DNA of 6,382 bases from Armatimonadota bacterium (GTDB lineage: Bacteria > Armatimonadota > Zipacnadia > Zipacnadales > FEN-943), in the NCBI GenBank assembly GCA_026419655.1, contig JANZZA010000213.1, positions 1-6,382 on the forward strand, written 5' to 3'. Each line of letters begins with the position of its first letter. Positions within the stretch are counted from its first letter, which is position 1. The notes under the pieces were generated by a model. It saw nothing but the letters and a program-made list of their open reading frames with translations. It did not search any database and was not told where the DNA came from. Made by a program: the position numbers and the translations under genes. Positions 1 through 5,959 of the stretch are shown here, piece after piece.

Positions 1-270
1 GGCAGCCAGGTTGGTCGGACGCGCCTTGACTTCCACCAGGAAAAGGAGCGGGTGCCCCTCTCGGCCCACAGCAGTTGCGGCTACGTCAACCCGTATCTCG
101 AAGGTAGAGGCCGCCTGGAAGGCGTCAGCTAACCCCCACTCTTCTAACACCGAGGACAGATGTCTGTCGGCACTGACCACCGCCCGAACCCGGCCCCGTG
201 GCCCAAACCGCTCGCCCAGCGCGTCGCGCAGCCAATCTCTCACAGGTGCGTAAAGGTCCTGCTCGGCCAC
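1..270 (-). CDS. PD-(D/E)XK nuclease-like protein, N-terminal part (runs off the left edge)
   Basis: Only the first 90 residues are in the window; the gene continues past position 1. The reading frame begins with GTG at 270-268, nine bases after the in-frame TGA that ends the preceding gene. A purine-rich GGGGAAG lies at 287-281 as a loose ribosome site. The protein opens MAEQDLYAPVRDWL. Near residues 58-82 it has the layout of a PD-(D/E)XK nuclease core: a hydrophobic strand ending in Asp (RVDVAA, D62), a turn, then a second strand with E80-V-K82 (FLVEVK). D62, E80 and K82 would be the metal-binding and catalytic residues. The tight spacing to a LAGLIDADG-fold gene and a DNA methyltransferase suggests it is the cutting part of a restriction-like system. 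The role is inferred, since the C-terminal half is not visible. Other PD-(D/E)XK enzymes, such as repair nucleases, remain possible. Confidence 0.72.
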   Translation of the reverse strand, partial: MAEQDLYAPVRDWLRDALGERFGPRGRVRAVVSADRHLSSVLEEWGLADAFQAASTFEIRVDVAATAVGREGHPLLFLVEVKARPTNLAA

Positions 271-276
271 TGCGCA

Positions 277-1155
277 TCAGCTTCCCCGACATGCAAGCCG
301 GCACCCGAAAACAGCGCATATTTCCGTGTAGTGGTTGAAGTGACGGCCGCGAATCTGGTCTGGGAGCAGGTCGTGCCCTTCATCACGATGCTTGCCCCGT
401 TTGCGGGTGATGTGCGAGGCTCCATCGCACGGAGTTGGCGCAGAAGCGCGGGCCTTGCGGTTTTCCCCGGCGAGGATCCTCAGGACCGCGTTTTTCAGGT
501 CCAGGTAGAAGCCGACTTTCTCAAAGGCGTCCGCATAAACGCGCACTTGGTGCTCCCTGGAGGGTGCCCACGCGGCGCCGGGTGTACGAAGGTTCGGATG
601 GTTCCAGAGAATGCCCTGCACCGGGACTTGGAGAGTGCTTTGTAATAGCTGACAGAGCCCTGTTGCCATGTGCCAGGCCTGAGGGCGCACGTCCAAGTAC
701 ACGCGGTGAAGGCCACTTTGGTCTCTGTTTGAACGCCGCACGGTAGCACCAGCGTCGGCGAAGCCCCGAAGGAACTCTATCGCTAGTGCACTATCGTTTT
801 TCACCACTTCCGGCACACGAGATGGCCGCTCGTCGGATTTCAGGCCAAGAATCATCCGCAGGTCTCGCAAGGCAAGGTGCTCGGCAGGTAGCTGGATGCG
901 GATAGCCACATGGCTTCCACGCGAGGAGTGGAAAGATGCCGCGGGACCGAGGAGTCTTTGAATGCGCGGCAATACTTTCTGCGCCACTCCGGCAACGAAA
1001 TAGGCGTATGTGTCCCTGCCTTCCGTCTCTTCGGTGCGGAACGGGAACTCAATGAGGATACTTGTGGTATCGCCATGCGTAGAAAAGGTGCCGGATGCGG
1101 CAAGGAGGCCGACGAGGTATGCCACGTCCTCGTCTATATAGTCTGTCACCAGCAT
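277..1155 (-). CDS. LAGLIDADG-fold protein with degenerate active site, probably DNA-binding
   Basis: A 292-residue protein. Two LAGLIDADG-like helices are visible: YLVGLLAASG at about residues 13-22 and FLRGFADAGA at 128-137. Each is followed by beta-strand-like sequence (SILIEFPFR; HRVYLDVRP), the usual two-repeat layout of a monomeric homing endonuclease. In that family the eighth motif position is an acidic metal ligand. Here it is Ser21 in the first motif and Gly136 in the second, so DNA cleavage by this fold is unlikely. The C-terminal part (about 240-292) is basic and rich in Cys and His (C243, H248, H256, H261, H272, H275, C280, C285, C289). It includes LPDQIRGRHFNHY, perhaps a zinc-binding or DNA-contacting tail. 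AGGAGG at 1164-1159 is only 3 bases from the ATG but 9 bases from an in-frame GTG at 1149, so translation may start two codons later. It sits 9 bases after the methyltransferase and 6 before the nuclease, which suggests a specificity or partner role in that cassette. That role is inference; the fold call is by motif only. Confidence 0.68.
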   Translation of the reverse strand: MLVTDYIDEDVAYLVGLLAASGTFSTHGDTTSILIEFPFRTEETEGRDTYAYFVAGVAQKVLPRIQRLLGPAASFHSSRGSHVAIRIQLPAEHLALRDLRMILGLKSDERPSRVPEVVKNDSALAIEFLRGFADAGATVRRSNRDQSGLHRVYLDVRPQAWHMATGLCQLLQSTLQVPVQGILWNHPNLRTPGAAWAPSREHQVRVYADAFEKVGFYLDLKNAVLRILAGENRKARASAPTPCDGASHITRKRGKHRDEGHDLLPDQIRGRHFNHYTEICAVFGCRLACRGS

Positions 1156-1158
1156 TAG

Positions 1159-1164
1159 CCTCCT
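1159..1164 (-). promoter_or_regulatory. Strong ribosome binding site AGGAGG for the LAGLIDADG-like gene
   Basis: A perfect AGGAGG begins one base after the methyltransferase stop codon (TGA, 1167-1165). It is 3 bases from ATG 1155 and 9 bases from GTG 1149. The usual spacing is about 5-9 bases, so the GTG is the better-spaced start even though the ATG is the stronger codon. The arrangement supports one transcript carrying both genes. Confidence 0.6.
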
Positions 1165-2028
1165 TCACTTGACTGGCAACCGAAACACAAGCAGATACTC
1201 GTGGACCTTGTTCACGATGAACTTATGCGGATAGCCCAGAGGCCGCAGATTGTTGTATTCACGCCGCCTGTCCCAGATGATGATGTCGTCGAGGACGAAG
1301 CCGCGCTCCTCGATAACACGGCTGATGTCCGCATGGTAAGGCACAAAACGGGGGCCAACGCGAATGTCCATCACGTTGACGATGCAATATGAGCCAGGCT
1401 TCAACACCGTCGCCGCGCCTTCGAACACCTTGCCCACTTCCGCCAGGAAATCCTCATACCGGGCCACGTTGCCCAGGTCATCTGGCTGGTCGGAATATGG
1501 TCTTTCCCGTTTGCGGTCGGCGGTACGCTTTCGCGTGTGGATGTGCCAGTAGGGAGGAGATGTCACGAGGATGTCCATGCTGCGCCTCGGCAAAATAGCC
1601 GCAAGCAAACGGGCGTCAGCAAGCACTATCCCCAGGCGCTGGCCAGGCCCCTCCAGGAAAGGCGCCGGCACAGGGCCTCCTTCCCACATCTCCACCACCG
1701 TGTCGGAAAAAAGGCTGGGCTGGTTGGCTAGGCGCTGCCGCGCCATGTCGGCAAACTCGGGCACCACCTCCACACCAATCCCGCACAGGCCAGCTTCCCG
1801 CGCTGCGACCAGGGTCGAACCAGAACCAAGGAACGGGTCAAGCACCCATCCTTGGTCGCGGCGAAGGTAAGCATCCAGCAGGCGCGTCACCAGCGCGGCT
1901 GGGTACATCGCCGGGTGGTTGAGGGCCCTCTCCTCCGGCGACTTTTCGATGTCGTCCCAGACGCTGATGGAGTACCGAAGCCAGGTCTTTCCGTCGAGTT
2001 TCGTCGCCATCTTGGATCTCGTGCCCAT
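1165..2028 (-). CDS. DNA amino-methyltransferase (N4-cytosine or N6-adenine type)
   Basis: Transfers a methyl group from S-adenosylmethionine to an exocyclic amino group of a DNA base. In the 287-residue form, NHPAMYP at 37-43 resembles motif X. LDPFLGSGST at 63-72 is motif I, the AdoMet-binding loop. GVEVVP with E87 is motif II, D138 fits motif III, and TSPPYW at 156-161 is the catalytic motif IV. SPPY is more often seen in N4-cytosine enzymes, but the base cannot be assigned firmly. The AdoMet region precedes the catalytic region, the reverse of the usual beta order, although the motif I wording is beta-like. Little room is left for a target-recognition domain: only a basic stretch at about 162-190. 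The start is uncertain: ATG 2028 is chosen (AGGG nine bases upstream); TTG 2055 and ATG 2010 are alternatives, and similarity-like sequence begins only near TKLDGKTW. In the cassette it would protect the host from the downstream nuclease. An orphan or regulatory methyltransferase is the alternative. Confidence 0.88.
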   Translation of the reverse strand: MGTRSKMATKLDGKTWLRYSISVWDDIEKSPEERALNHPAMYPAALVTRLLDAYLRRDQGWVLDPFLGSGSTLVAAREAGLCGIGVEVVPEFADMARQRLANQPSLFSDTVVEMWEGGPVPAPFLEGPGQRLGIVLADARLLAAILPRRSMDILVTSPPYWHIHTRKRTADRKRERPYSDQPDDLGNVARYEDFLAEVGKVFEGAATVLKPGSYCIVNVMDIRVGPRFVPYHADISRVIEERGFVLDDIIIWDRRREYNNLRPLGYPHKFIVNKVHEYLLVFRLPVK

Positions 2029-2087
2029 GATATGGCGCCCTGCAAACACGCGCAAGCCCGATTATTGGCCGGGTCTCAGTGCTCAGG

Positions 2088-3407
2088 TCACTCCCCTGCC
2101 CGCAACTCCCTCGCAGTCTGGATGACCAGGTCGGCCATGGTTTCGACTTGTTCGTCCGTGAGCGGATAGAGGGGAAGGTGGGTGAAGCGACGGTTGAAGA
2201 CTTCCTCGGCCACGGGGCACGTGGAGGCGATGGCATCGTGGTCATACCCAAGCCGCTGCAGAAGCTCGAATTTGTAAAGGGGCGCAAAGTGGGGGATGTT
2301 GGTGACGCCCTTTTCGGTGAGGCGCGTTTTAAAGACCTGGATGTCGGCACCAAGCACGTCGGGGTCTACCTGGAGCAAGTACAGGTGCCAGGTAGGCTTG
2401 ATTTCCTCTGTGTCACCTGGTGGCGGGACCAGGCCAGGCACTTCGGAGAACCGCTGGGTAAGATACTCGGCGTTTCTGCGGCGGGCCGCGATGACCTCAT
2501 CCAGGCGGCGCATCTGGCTGAGCAGCCCCACCGCCTGGATTTCGGTGGCGGAGTGGTTGCACGGCACGCCCGGGCCGCGAGCCGTCTCCAGCGCCGAGAC
2601 ATCATATAGCCAGTTAGGGATTTGCTTGCTCAGGTCGAGGCCCACGAAACGTGCAAGAGATAGCTGCGGGCCGAAGCGGTCGTCGTTAGTGACCAGGACG
2701 CCGCCCTCGCCGAGAGCGGAAATGTTCTTGACCTCATGGAAGCTGAAGGCGCCAAAGTCGCCGATGGTGCCGATGGCCCGCCCTTTGTACCAGCCCCCGA
2801 AAGCATGGGCGGCGTCCTCGAGGACCATGATGTCGCGCTCGCGCGCAAGCTCCATTATCGGGTCCATATCCACCGGATAGCCGCCGATGTGGACGGGGAC
2901 GATCATGCGGGTGCGGTCGGTGATTTTTCGGGCCACGTCGTCCGGGTCCATGTTTATCGTGCGCGGGTCGAGGTCGGCAAAAACCACCTTCGCGCCGATG
3001 GCGAGCGGATAGAGGATGGTCGAGATGAAAGTAATGGCCGGACAGATTACCTCATCGCCGGGCCGCAGGCCCGCGAAGCGATAGGCAATCTCGAAGCCGC
3101 CGGTGGCGTTGGTGAGAAGGACTGCGTACTTGCACTTCAGCTTCTCACAGACGGCAGCTTCAAGTTCCTTGACGCGCTGGCCGAGGGTGAGCTTTGACGC
3201 GGGCGTGCCCACGTCCAGCAGGGAGGCCAGCGCGGTGCGCACCTGTTCCAGCCGCGCAGCGTAATCGGCCTGGCGGTCGTCCCTTGGGCGCACCAGGAAC
3301 TCGATTACGGCCATCACGTCGTCGAGGTTGGGCGCTTCGCCGACCGCCGCCCAGGGAACCACCGCGTCGCCGGTACTGTAACGAAAATCACTCGCTCTTG
3401 CGGGCAT
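2088..3407 (-). CDS. DegT/DnrJ/EryC1/StrS-family PLP-dependent aminotransferase
   Basis: A fold-type I PLP enzyme. Family members usually transfer an amino group from glutamate to a keto group on a nucleotide-linked sugar, for surface glycans or secondary metabolites. ATG 3407 gives 439 residues and has GAGG four bases upstream. The frame stays open to 3668, but that extension reads like non-coding sequence. Key sites: NATGG at 100-104 (PLP phosphate loop), GDEVICPAITF at 117-127, VLEDAAHAFGG at 195-205 (D198 to the pyridine nitrogen, H201), and FSFHEVKN at 221-228, where K227 should bind PLP, followed by LGEGG. The start of the family fold (NLDDVMAVIEFL, 27-38) is separated from KLTLGQRVKELE (73-84) by about 34 residues where most relatives have only a few, making the protein longer than usual. 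The gene ends 59 bases before the methyltransferase on the same strand, so co-transcription is possible. The sugar substrate cannot be told. Confidence 0.92.
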   Translation of the reverse strand: MPARASDFRYSTGDAVVPWAAVGEAPNLDDVMAVIEFLVRPRDDRQADYAARLEQVRTALASLLDVGTPASKLTLGQRVKELEAAVCEKLKCKYAVLLTNATGGFEIAYRFAGLRPGDEVICPAITFISTILYPLAIGAKVVFADLDPRTINMDPDDVARKITDRTRMIVPVHIGGYPVDMDPIMELARERDIMVLEDAAHAFGGWYKGRAIGTIGDFGAFSFHEVKNISALGEGGVLVTNDDRFGPQLSLARFVGLDLSKQIPNWLYDVSALETARGPGVPCNHSATEIQAVGLLSQMRRLDEVIAARRRNAEYLTQRFSEVPGLVPPPGDTEEIKPTWHLYLLQVDPDVLGADIQVFKTRLTEKGVTNIPHFAPLYKFELLQRLGYDHDAIASTCPVAEEVFNRRFTHLPLYPLTDEQVETMADLVIQTARELRAGE

Positions 3408-3861
3408 TTGTCCTCGCTCCCCCAAAAAAGGTTGCTCCCCTTGATGTTCGACGCGCTGCGCCGGGTCACCTTCGGCTGGGGCTACGGAGTTTCCCTCATT
3501 CCGCCGGGGACCACATGGTAAAGGGACAAGCATCGTGACAGCGACACGAAAAGCTCTGAAACGGGGAGCTGTGAGAGACCCCTTTTCAAGAGGGAAACTG
3601 GTGCAAAAGCTGGTGCTGGCTGAGCCAGACTGAGGAAGATGTACAACGCTTTGCGCCCGACCTTTCACCTGGGGCCACGTCTGGGAGTCGCGAGAGCCAC
3701 TTGTGCACCAGCCTGTGGAAGTTTATGGGACACCGTCGGAATGTGAGAGACAGGCAGCCCGAATAACCAGTCCTGGCCGTGGCGGCCACCCGTCAGCCTG
3801 GGGAACCATACCTGGGCCGCTCATTGACCGCCCGGCCCATACGGCCTCCCTCCAGAGAAAC

Positions 3862-3890
3862 TTGACAGCAGCCGCTGCTTCTGCGACTTT
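3862..3890 (+). promoter_or_regulatory. Possible xylB promoter (good -35, poor -10)
   Basis: TTGACA at 3862-3867 is a perfect sigma-70 -35 box. With a 17-base spacer the -10 position is GACTTT (3885-3890), which matches TATAAT at only two of six bases. Transcription would start just before the ribosome site, leaving a very short leader. It could be activator-dependent or simply chance. Confidence 0.25.
3867..3879. promoter_or_regulatory. 13-bp palindrome, candidate operator upstream of xylB
   Basis: AGCAGC, one C, then GCTGCT: two perfect 6-base arms, 33 bases before the xylB ATG. The site overlaps the end of the TTGACA box and fills most of the spacer of the possible promoter. That is a typical place for a repressor to block RNA polymerase. 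No repressor gene lies in the window, so the binding protein is unknown. Confidence 0.3.
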
Positions 3891-3912
3891 TTGCACGGGA
3901 GGGTGATAAGGA

Positions 3913-5451
3913 ATGGCTTATCTACTGGGTCTCGACGTCGGCACCACAGGCTGCAAGACGCTGCTCATTGACGAGACGGGCAAGGTTGTCGCCCGGGCCC
4001 TCAGTGAATATCCCCTTGAGGTTCCGCGCCCTAACTGGGCCGAGCAGGACCCGTACCACTGGTGGGACGCCACCGTGGCCACCATCCGCAAAGTCATCGC
4101 GGACAGCGGCGTAGACCCGTCGGCCATCAAGGGCGTTGGGCTGTCGGGCCAGATGCACGGCTCCGTCTTCCTCGACGCCAGGGACGAAGTCATCCGGCCG
4201 GCTATCCTCTGGTGCGACCAGCGCACCGCCGCCCAGTGCTCCTGGATCCACAACCAGGTGGGCTATGACAACGTCGTCGCCGAGACCCTCAATCCCGTCC
4301 TCACGGGTTTCCAGGCCGGTAAGATTGTCTGGCTGCGCGACAACGAGCCGGAGAACTTCGCCCGCGTGCGCAAGGTCCTTCTGCCTAAAGACTACGTGCG
4401 CTTGCGCCTCACCGGCGAATATGCCACCGAGGTCTCCGACGCTTCTGGCACGTCCCTGCTCAATGTCCCCAAGCGCCGCTGGTCTACCGTCATGCTCGAG
4501 GGCATCGGCATACCCGAAGACTGGCTGCCGACGGTCTACGAGTCGCCCGAAATCACCGGCTACATCACCCCCCAGGCGGCGGAGGCCACCGGCCTGGCCG
4601 TAGGCACGCCCGTAGTCGGTGGCGGCGGCGACCAGGCTGCCGGCGCGGTGGGCAATGGCATCGTCCGCACGGGCGTCGTCTCATCCACGGTCGGCACCAG
4701 CGGCGTAGTCTTCGCATATCTCGACGAGCCGCTCATGGACGAGAAGCTGCGCACGCACACCTTCTGCCATGCCGTGCCAGGAAAGTGGCATACGATGGGT
4801 GTGATGCTTTCGGCCGGGGGGTCGCTGCGGTGGATGCGGGATGCTCTCTGCGCCGAGGAGAAGGCCGAGGCCGCCCGCCGCGGCGTTGACCCGTATGAGC
4901 TGATGACCGCCGCCGCCGCAGAAGTCCCGCCCGGCGCGCATGGCCTGGTGTTCCTGCCTTACCTCACCGGCGAGCGCACGCCCTATCCTGACCCCGATGC
5001 CAAGGGTGTTTTCTTTGGCCTCTCGCTGATGACCACGAAAGCCGCCATGATTCGCGCCGTCCTGGAGGGCGTGGCCTTTGGCATGAGGGACAGTTTCGAG
5101 ATTATCAAGGCCATGGGGGTGCATTTCACTCAGGTGCGGGCATCAGGCGGCGGTGCCCGGTCTAAACTGTGGCTCCAGATTCAGGCTGACGTGACTGGCG
5201 AGCCGCACTGGGTGATAAACGTAGACGAGGGACCTGCCTTTGGGGTAGCGCTGCTGGCGGGCGTCGGCGCGGGGATATGGCCGTCGGTACCGGACGCCTG
5301 CGACGCCACGATAAAGCCTGTCGAGGAAACGCGCCCGAATCTAGAAAACCATGCCCTCTACAACAGCTATTATTCCATCTACCAGGACCTCTATCGCCGC
5401 CTCGAGGGCGCCTTCACATCTCTTGCCGACCTGCTCCGCACCCATGCGTAG
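3913..5451 (+). CDS. xylB: Xylulokinase
   Basis: Phosphorylates D-xylulose with ATP to xylulose 5-phosphate, which enters the pentose phosphate pathway after xylose isomerase; cytoplasmic. At 512 residues it is close to the usual FGGY-family length of about 480-520. DVGTTGCK at 8-15 is the ATP phosphate loop with D8. GLSGQMHG at 76-83 carries the QMHG signature typical of xylulose kinases (M81 and H82 at the sugar). SDASGT at 175-180, GGGGDQAAGAVG at 236-247 with D240 as the likely catalytic base, GERTPYPDP at 353-361, and ASGGGARSKLW at 410-420 complete the family pattern. Nothing is missing or broken. GGGAGGG at 3897-3903 lies nine bases before the ATG and serves as ribosome site. No xylose isomerase or transporter is in the window, so the gene stands alone here. 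A related FGGY kinase with another pentulose substrate is a weaker alternative. Confidence 0.95.
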   Translation: MAYLLGLDVGTTGCKTLLIDETGKVVARALSEYPLEVPRPNWAEQDPYHWWDATVATIRKVIADSGVDPSAIKGVGLSGQMHGSVFLDARDEVIRPAILWCDQRTAAQCSWIHNQVGYDNVVAETLNPVLTGFQAGKIVWLRDNEPENFARVRKVLLPKDYVRLRLTGEYATEVSDASGTSLLNVPKRRWSTVMLEGIGIPEDWLPTVYESPEITGYITPQAAEATGLAVGTPVVGGGGDQAAGAVGNGIVRTGVVSSTVGTSGVVFAYLDEPLMDEKLRTHTFCHAVPGKWHTMGVMLSAGGSLRWMRDALCAEEKAEAARRGVDPYELMTAAAAEVPPGAHGLVFLPYLTGERTPYPDPDAKGVFFGLSLMTTKAAMIRAVLEGVAFGMRDSFEIIKAMGVHFTQVRASGGGARSKLWLQIQADVTGEPHWVINVDEGPAFGVALLAGVGAGIWPSVPDACDATIKPVEETRPNLENHALYNSYYSIYQDLYRRLEGAFTSLADLLRTHA

Positions 5452-5511
5452 GTGGCCATGGGGAGAGGGGGCCGCGCCGCATGAAGAAGCGCACGTGGTG
5501 GAAACAGCACG

Positions 5512-5569
5512 AAAAAGTTTGGGAAGGGGTTCTGGGGGATAACCCTTTTCAAAGGGTTTCCCCCAGAAA
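5512..5569 (+). repeat. 58-base hairpin repeat, copy A
   Basis: Matches copy B (5848-5905) at 55 of 58 positions. The unit has a purine-rich head (AAAGTTTGGGAAGGGG) followed by an imperfect hairpin. The left arm is 5532-5548 (CTGGGGGA, an extra base, AACCCTTT) and the right arm 5551-5566 (AAAGGGTTTCCCCCAG). Located 60 bases after the xylB stop, it could slow or end transcription. It lacks the T-run of an intrinsic terminator on the plus strand. Layout and placement resemble REP-type intergenic repeats. Confidence 0.85.
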
Positions 5570-5577
5570 TCTACCCA

Positions 5578-5637
5578 GCAGGGGGACCCCCCTTTCGGCA
5601 AAAAGCGGGGTTCCCCCTGCACCCCCTCCCCGTAAAT
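5578..5637 (-). repeat. Diverged, inverted relative of the 58-base repeat (copy C)
   Basis: Read on the minus strand this has the same plan as copy A: TTTACGGGGAGGGGG, then a hairpin with arms 5607-5620 and 5578-5590 (GCAGGGGGACCCC against its complement, one base bulged). The loop is longer (5591-5606) and the stem sequence differs, but the GGGGAGGGG and CAGGGGGA blocks align with copy A. It points toward copy A, forming an inverted pair 8 bases apart. Confidence 0.6.
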
Positions 5638-5724
5638 GCTCGTGCTCCCTGGCGGAAACGCGCGGCCGCCATCACACGCGGAGAACTGACAAACACGTCG
5701 TGGACCGCGGACGCTTCTCTTGGG

Positions 5725-5837
5725 CAGGGCTGATTTTTCGGCACGGGCACATCCACGCGCAGGGATCTGTAGGCCTTCGGTGCGCGCCTACCTTCCCTGA
5801 CGGCTGTCCCGCGCTGCGTGTCGAAAAATCCGGCCTG
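5725..5837. repeat. Nested inverted repeat (possible structured RNA or mini-element)
   Basis: Outer arms 5725-5745 and 5817-5837 are complementary at 18 of 21 positions, centred on GATTTTTCG and CGAAAAATC. Inside lies a second stem: CAGGGA (5760-5765) with TCCCTG (5794-5799), then GTAGGC (5769-5774) with GCCTAC (5786-5791) around an 11-base loop containing CTTCGG. It ends 10 bases before repeat copy B. No flanking target-site duplication is evident, so a transposon remnant is not shown. It may be a structured RNA or a small palindromic element. Confidence 0.5.
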
Positions 5838-5847
5838 ACCACAGTCC

Positions 5848-5905
5848 AAAAAGTTTGGGAAGGGGGCCTGGGGGAGAACCCTTTTCAAAGGGTTTCCCCC
5901 AGAAA
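5848..5905 (+). repeat. 58-base hairpin repeat, copy B
   Basis: Same unit and orientation as copy A, differing at three positions: two in the head-hairpin junction (GC here, TT there) and one at the bulged base in the left arm (G for T). The hairpin arms are 5868-5884 and 5887-5902. Unlike copy A, it has no recognisable inverted partner next to it. Confidence 0.85.
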
Positions 5906-5959
5906 GGAGTTTCTGATCCTGCTTTGCCGGCCGGCTGTAGAAGGCACATGGAAACTCCT
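5905..5959. repeat. Stem-loop with 9-bp perfect stem upstream of the lipoprotein gene
   Basis: AGGAGTTTC (5905-5913) is the exact complement of GAAACTCCT (5951-5959). The 37-base loop contains the palindrome GCCGGCCGGC. It abuts the end of repeat copy B and lies about 100 bases before the lipoprotein start. No T-run follows, so it is not a standard terminator. Function is unknown, and a chance pairing is possible. Confidence 0.35.

Larger units (their letters stand above)
3408..3912. other. Divergent intergenic region between the aminotransferase and xylB
   Basis: 505 bases with no convincing gene. The aminotransferase frame is open up to 3668 but lacks family character there. Small open frames exist, for example one after GAGGAAG with ATG at 3639 giving 34 residues, but they look like chance. 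I see no good promoter for the leftward gene. A 10-bp inverted repeat (AGTTTCCCTC 3488-3497 with GAGGGAAACT 3590-3599) and an 11-bp palindrome, GTGGCGGCCAC at 3779-3789, are present and may be chance. CCCTTTTCAA at 3580-3589 matches the core of the repeats found after xylB. Confidence 0.7.

Noticed and set aside
160..645. Plus-strand open frame of 161 codons opposite the LAGLIDADG-like gene
   Set aside because: It lies antisense to two better supported genes, shows no recognisable motifs, and such frames are common opposite GC-rich genes.
277..1155. Active homing endonuclease inserted as an intron or intein
   Set aside because: Both catalytic acids are missing, the gene is free-standing with its own ribosome site, and no interrupted host gene is seen on either side.
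3488..3599. 10-bp inverted repeat in the divergent region
   Set aside because: A perfect 10-bp pair 92 bases apart is not far from chance in a 500-base gap, and no further pairing supports it.
3576..3600. Possible third copy of the 58-base repeat upstream of xylB
   Set aside because: Only about 14 bases of the core (CCCTTTTCAA plus AGGG) match. The G-rich head and the outer stem are missing.
3408..3668. N-terminal extension of the aminotransferase frame
   Set aside because: The 87 extra residues look non-coding, and ATG 3407 has a proper ribosome site just before the family-like sequence.
5532..5566. Intrinsic terminator for xylB
   Set aside because: The hairpin is strong, but no T-run follows on the plus strand. 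It is better described as a repeat that may affect transcription.
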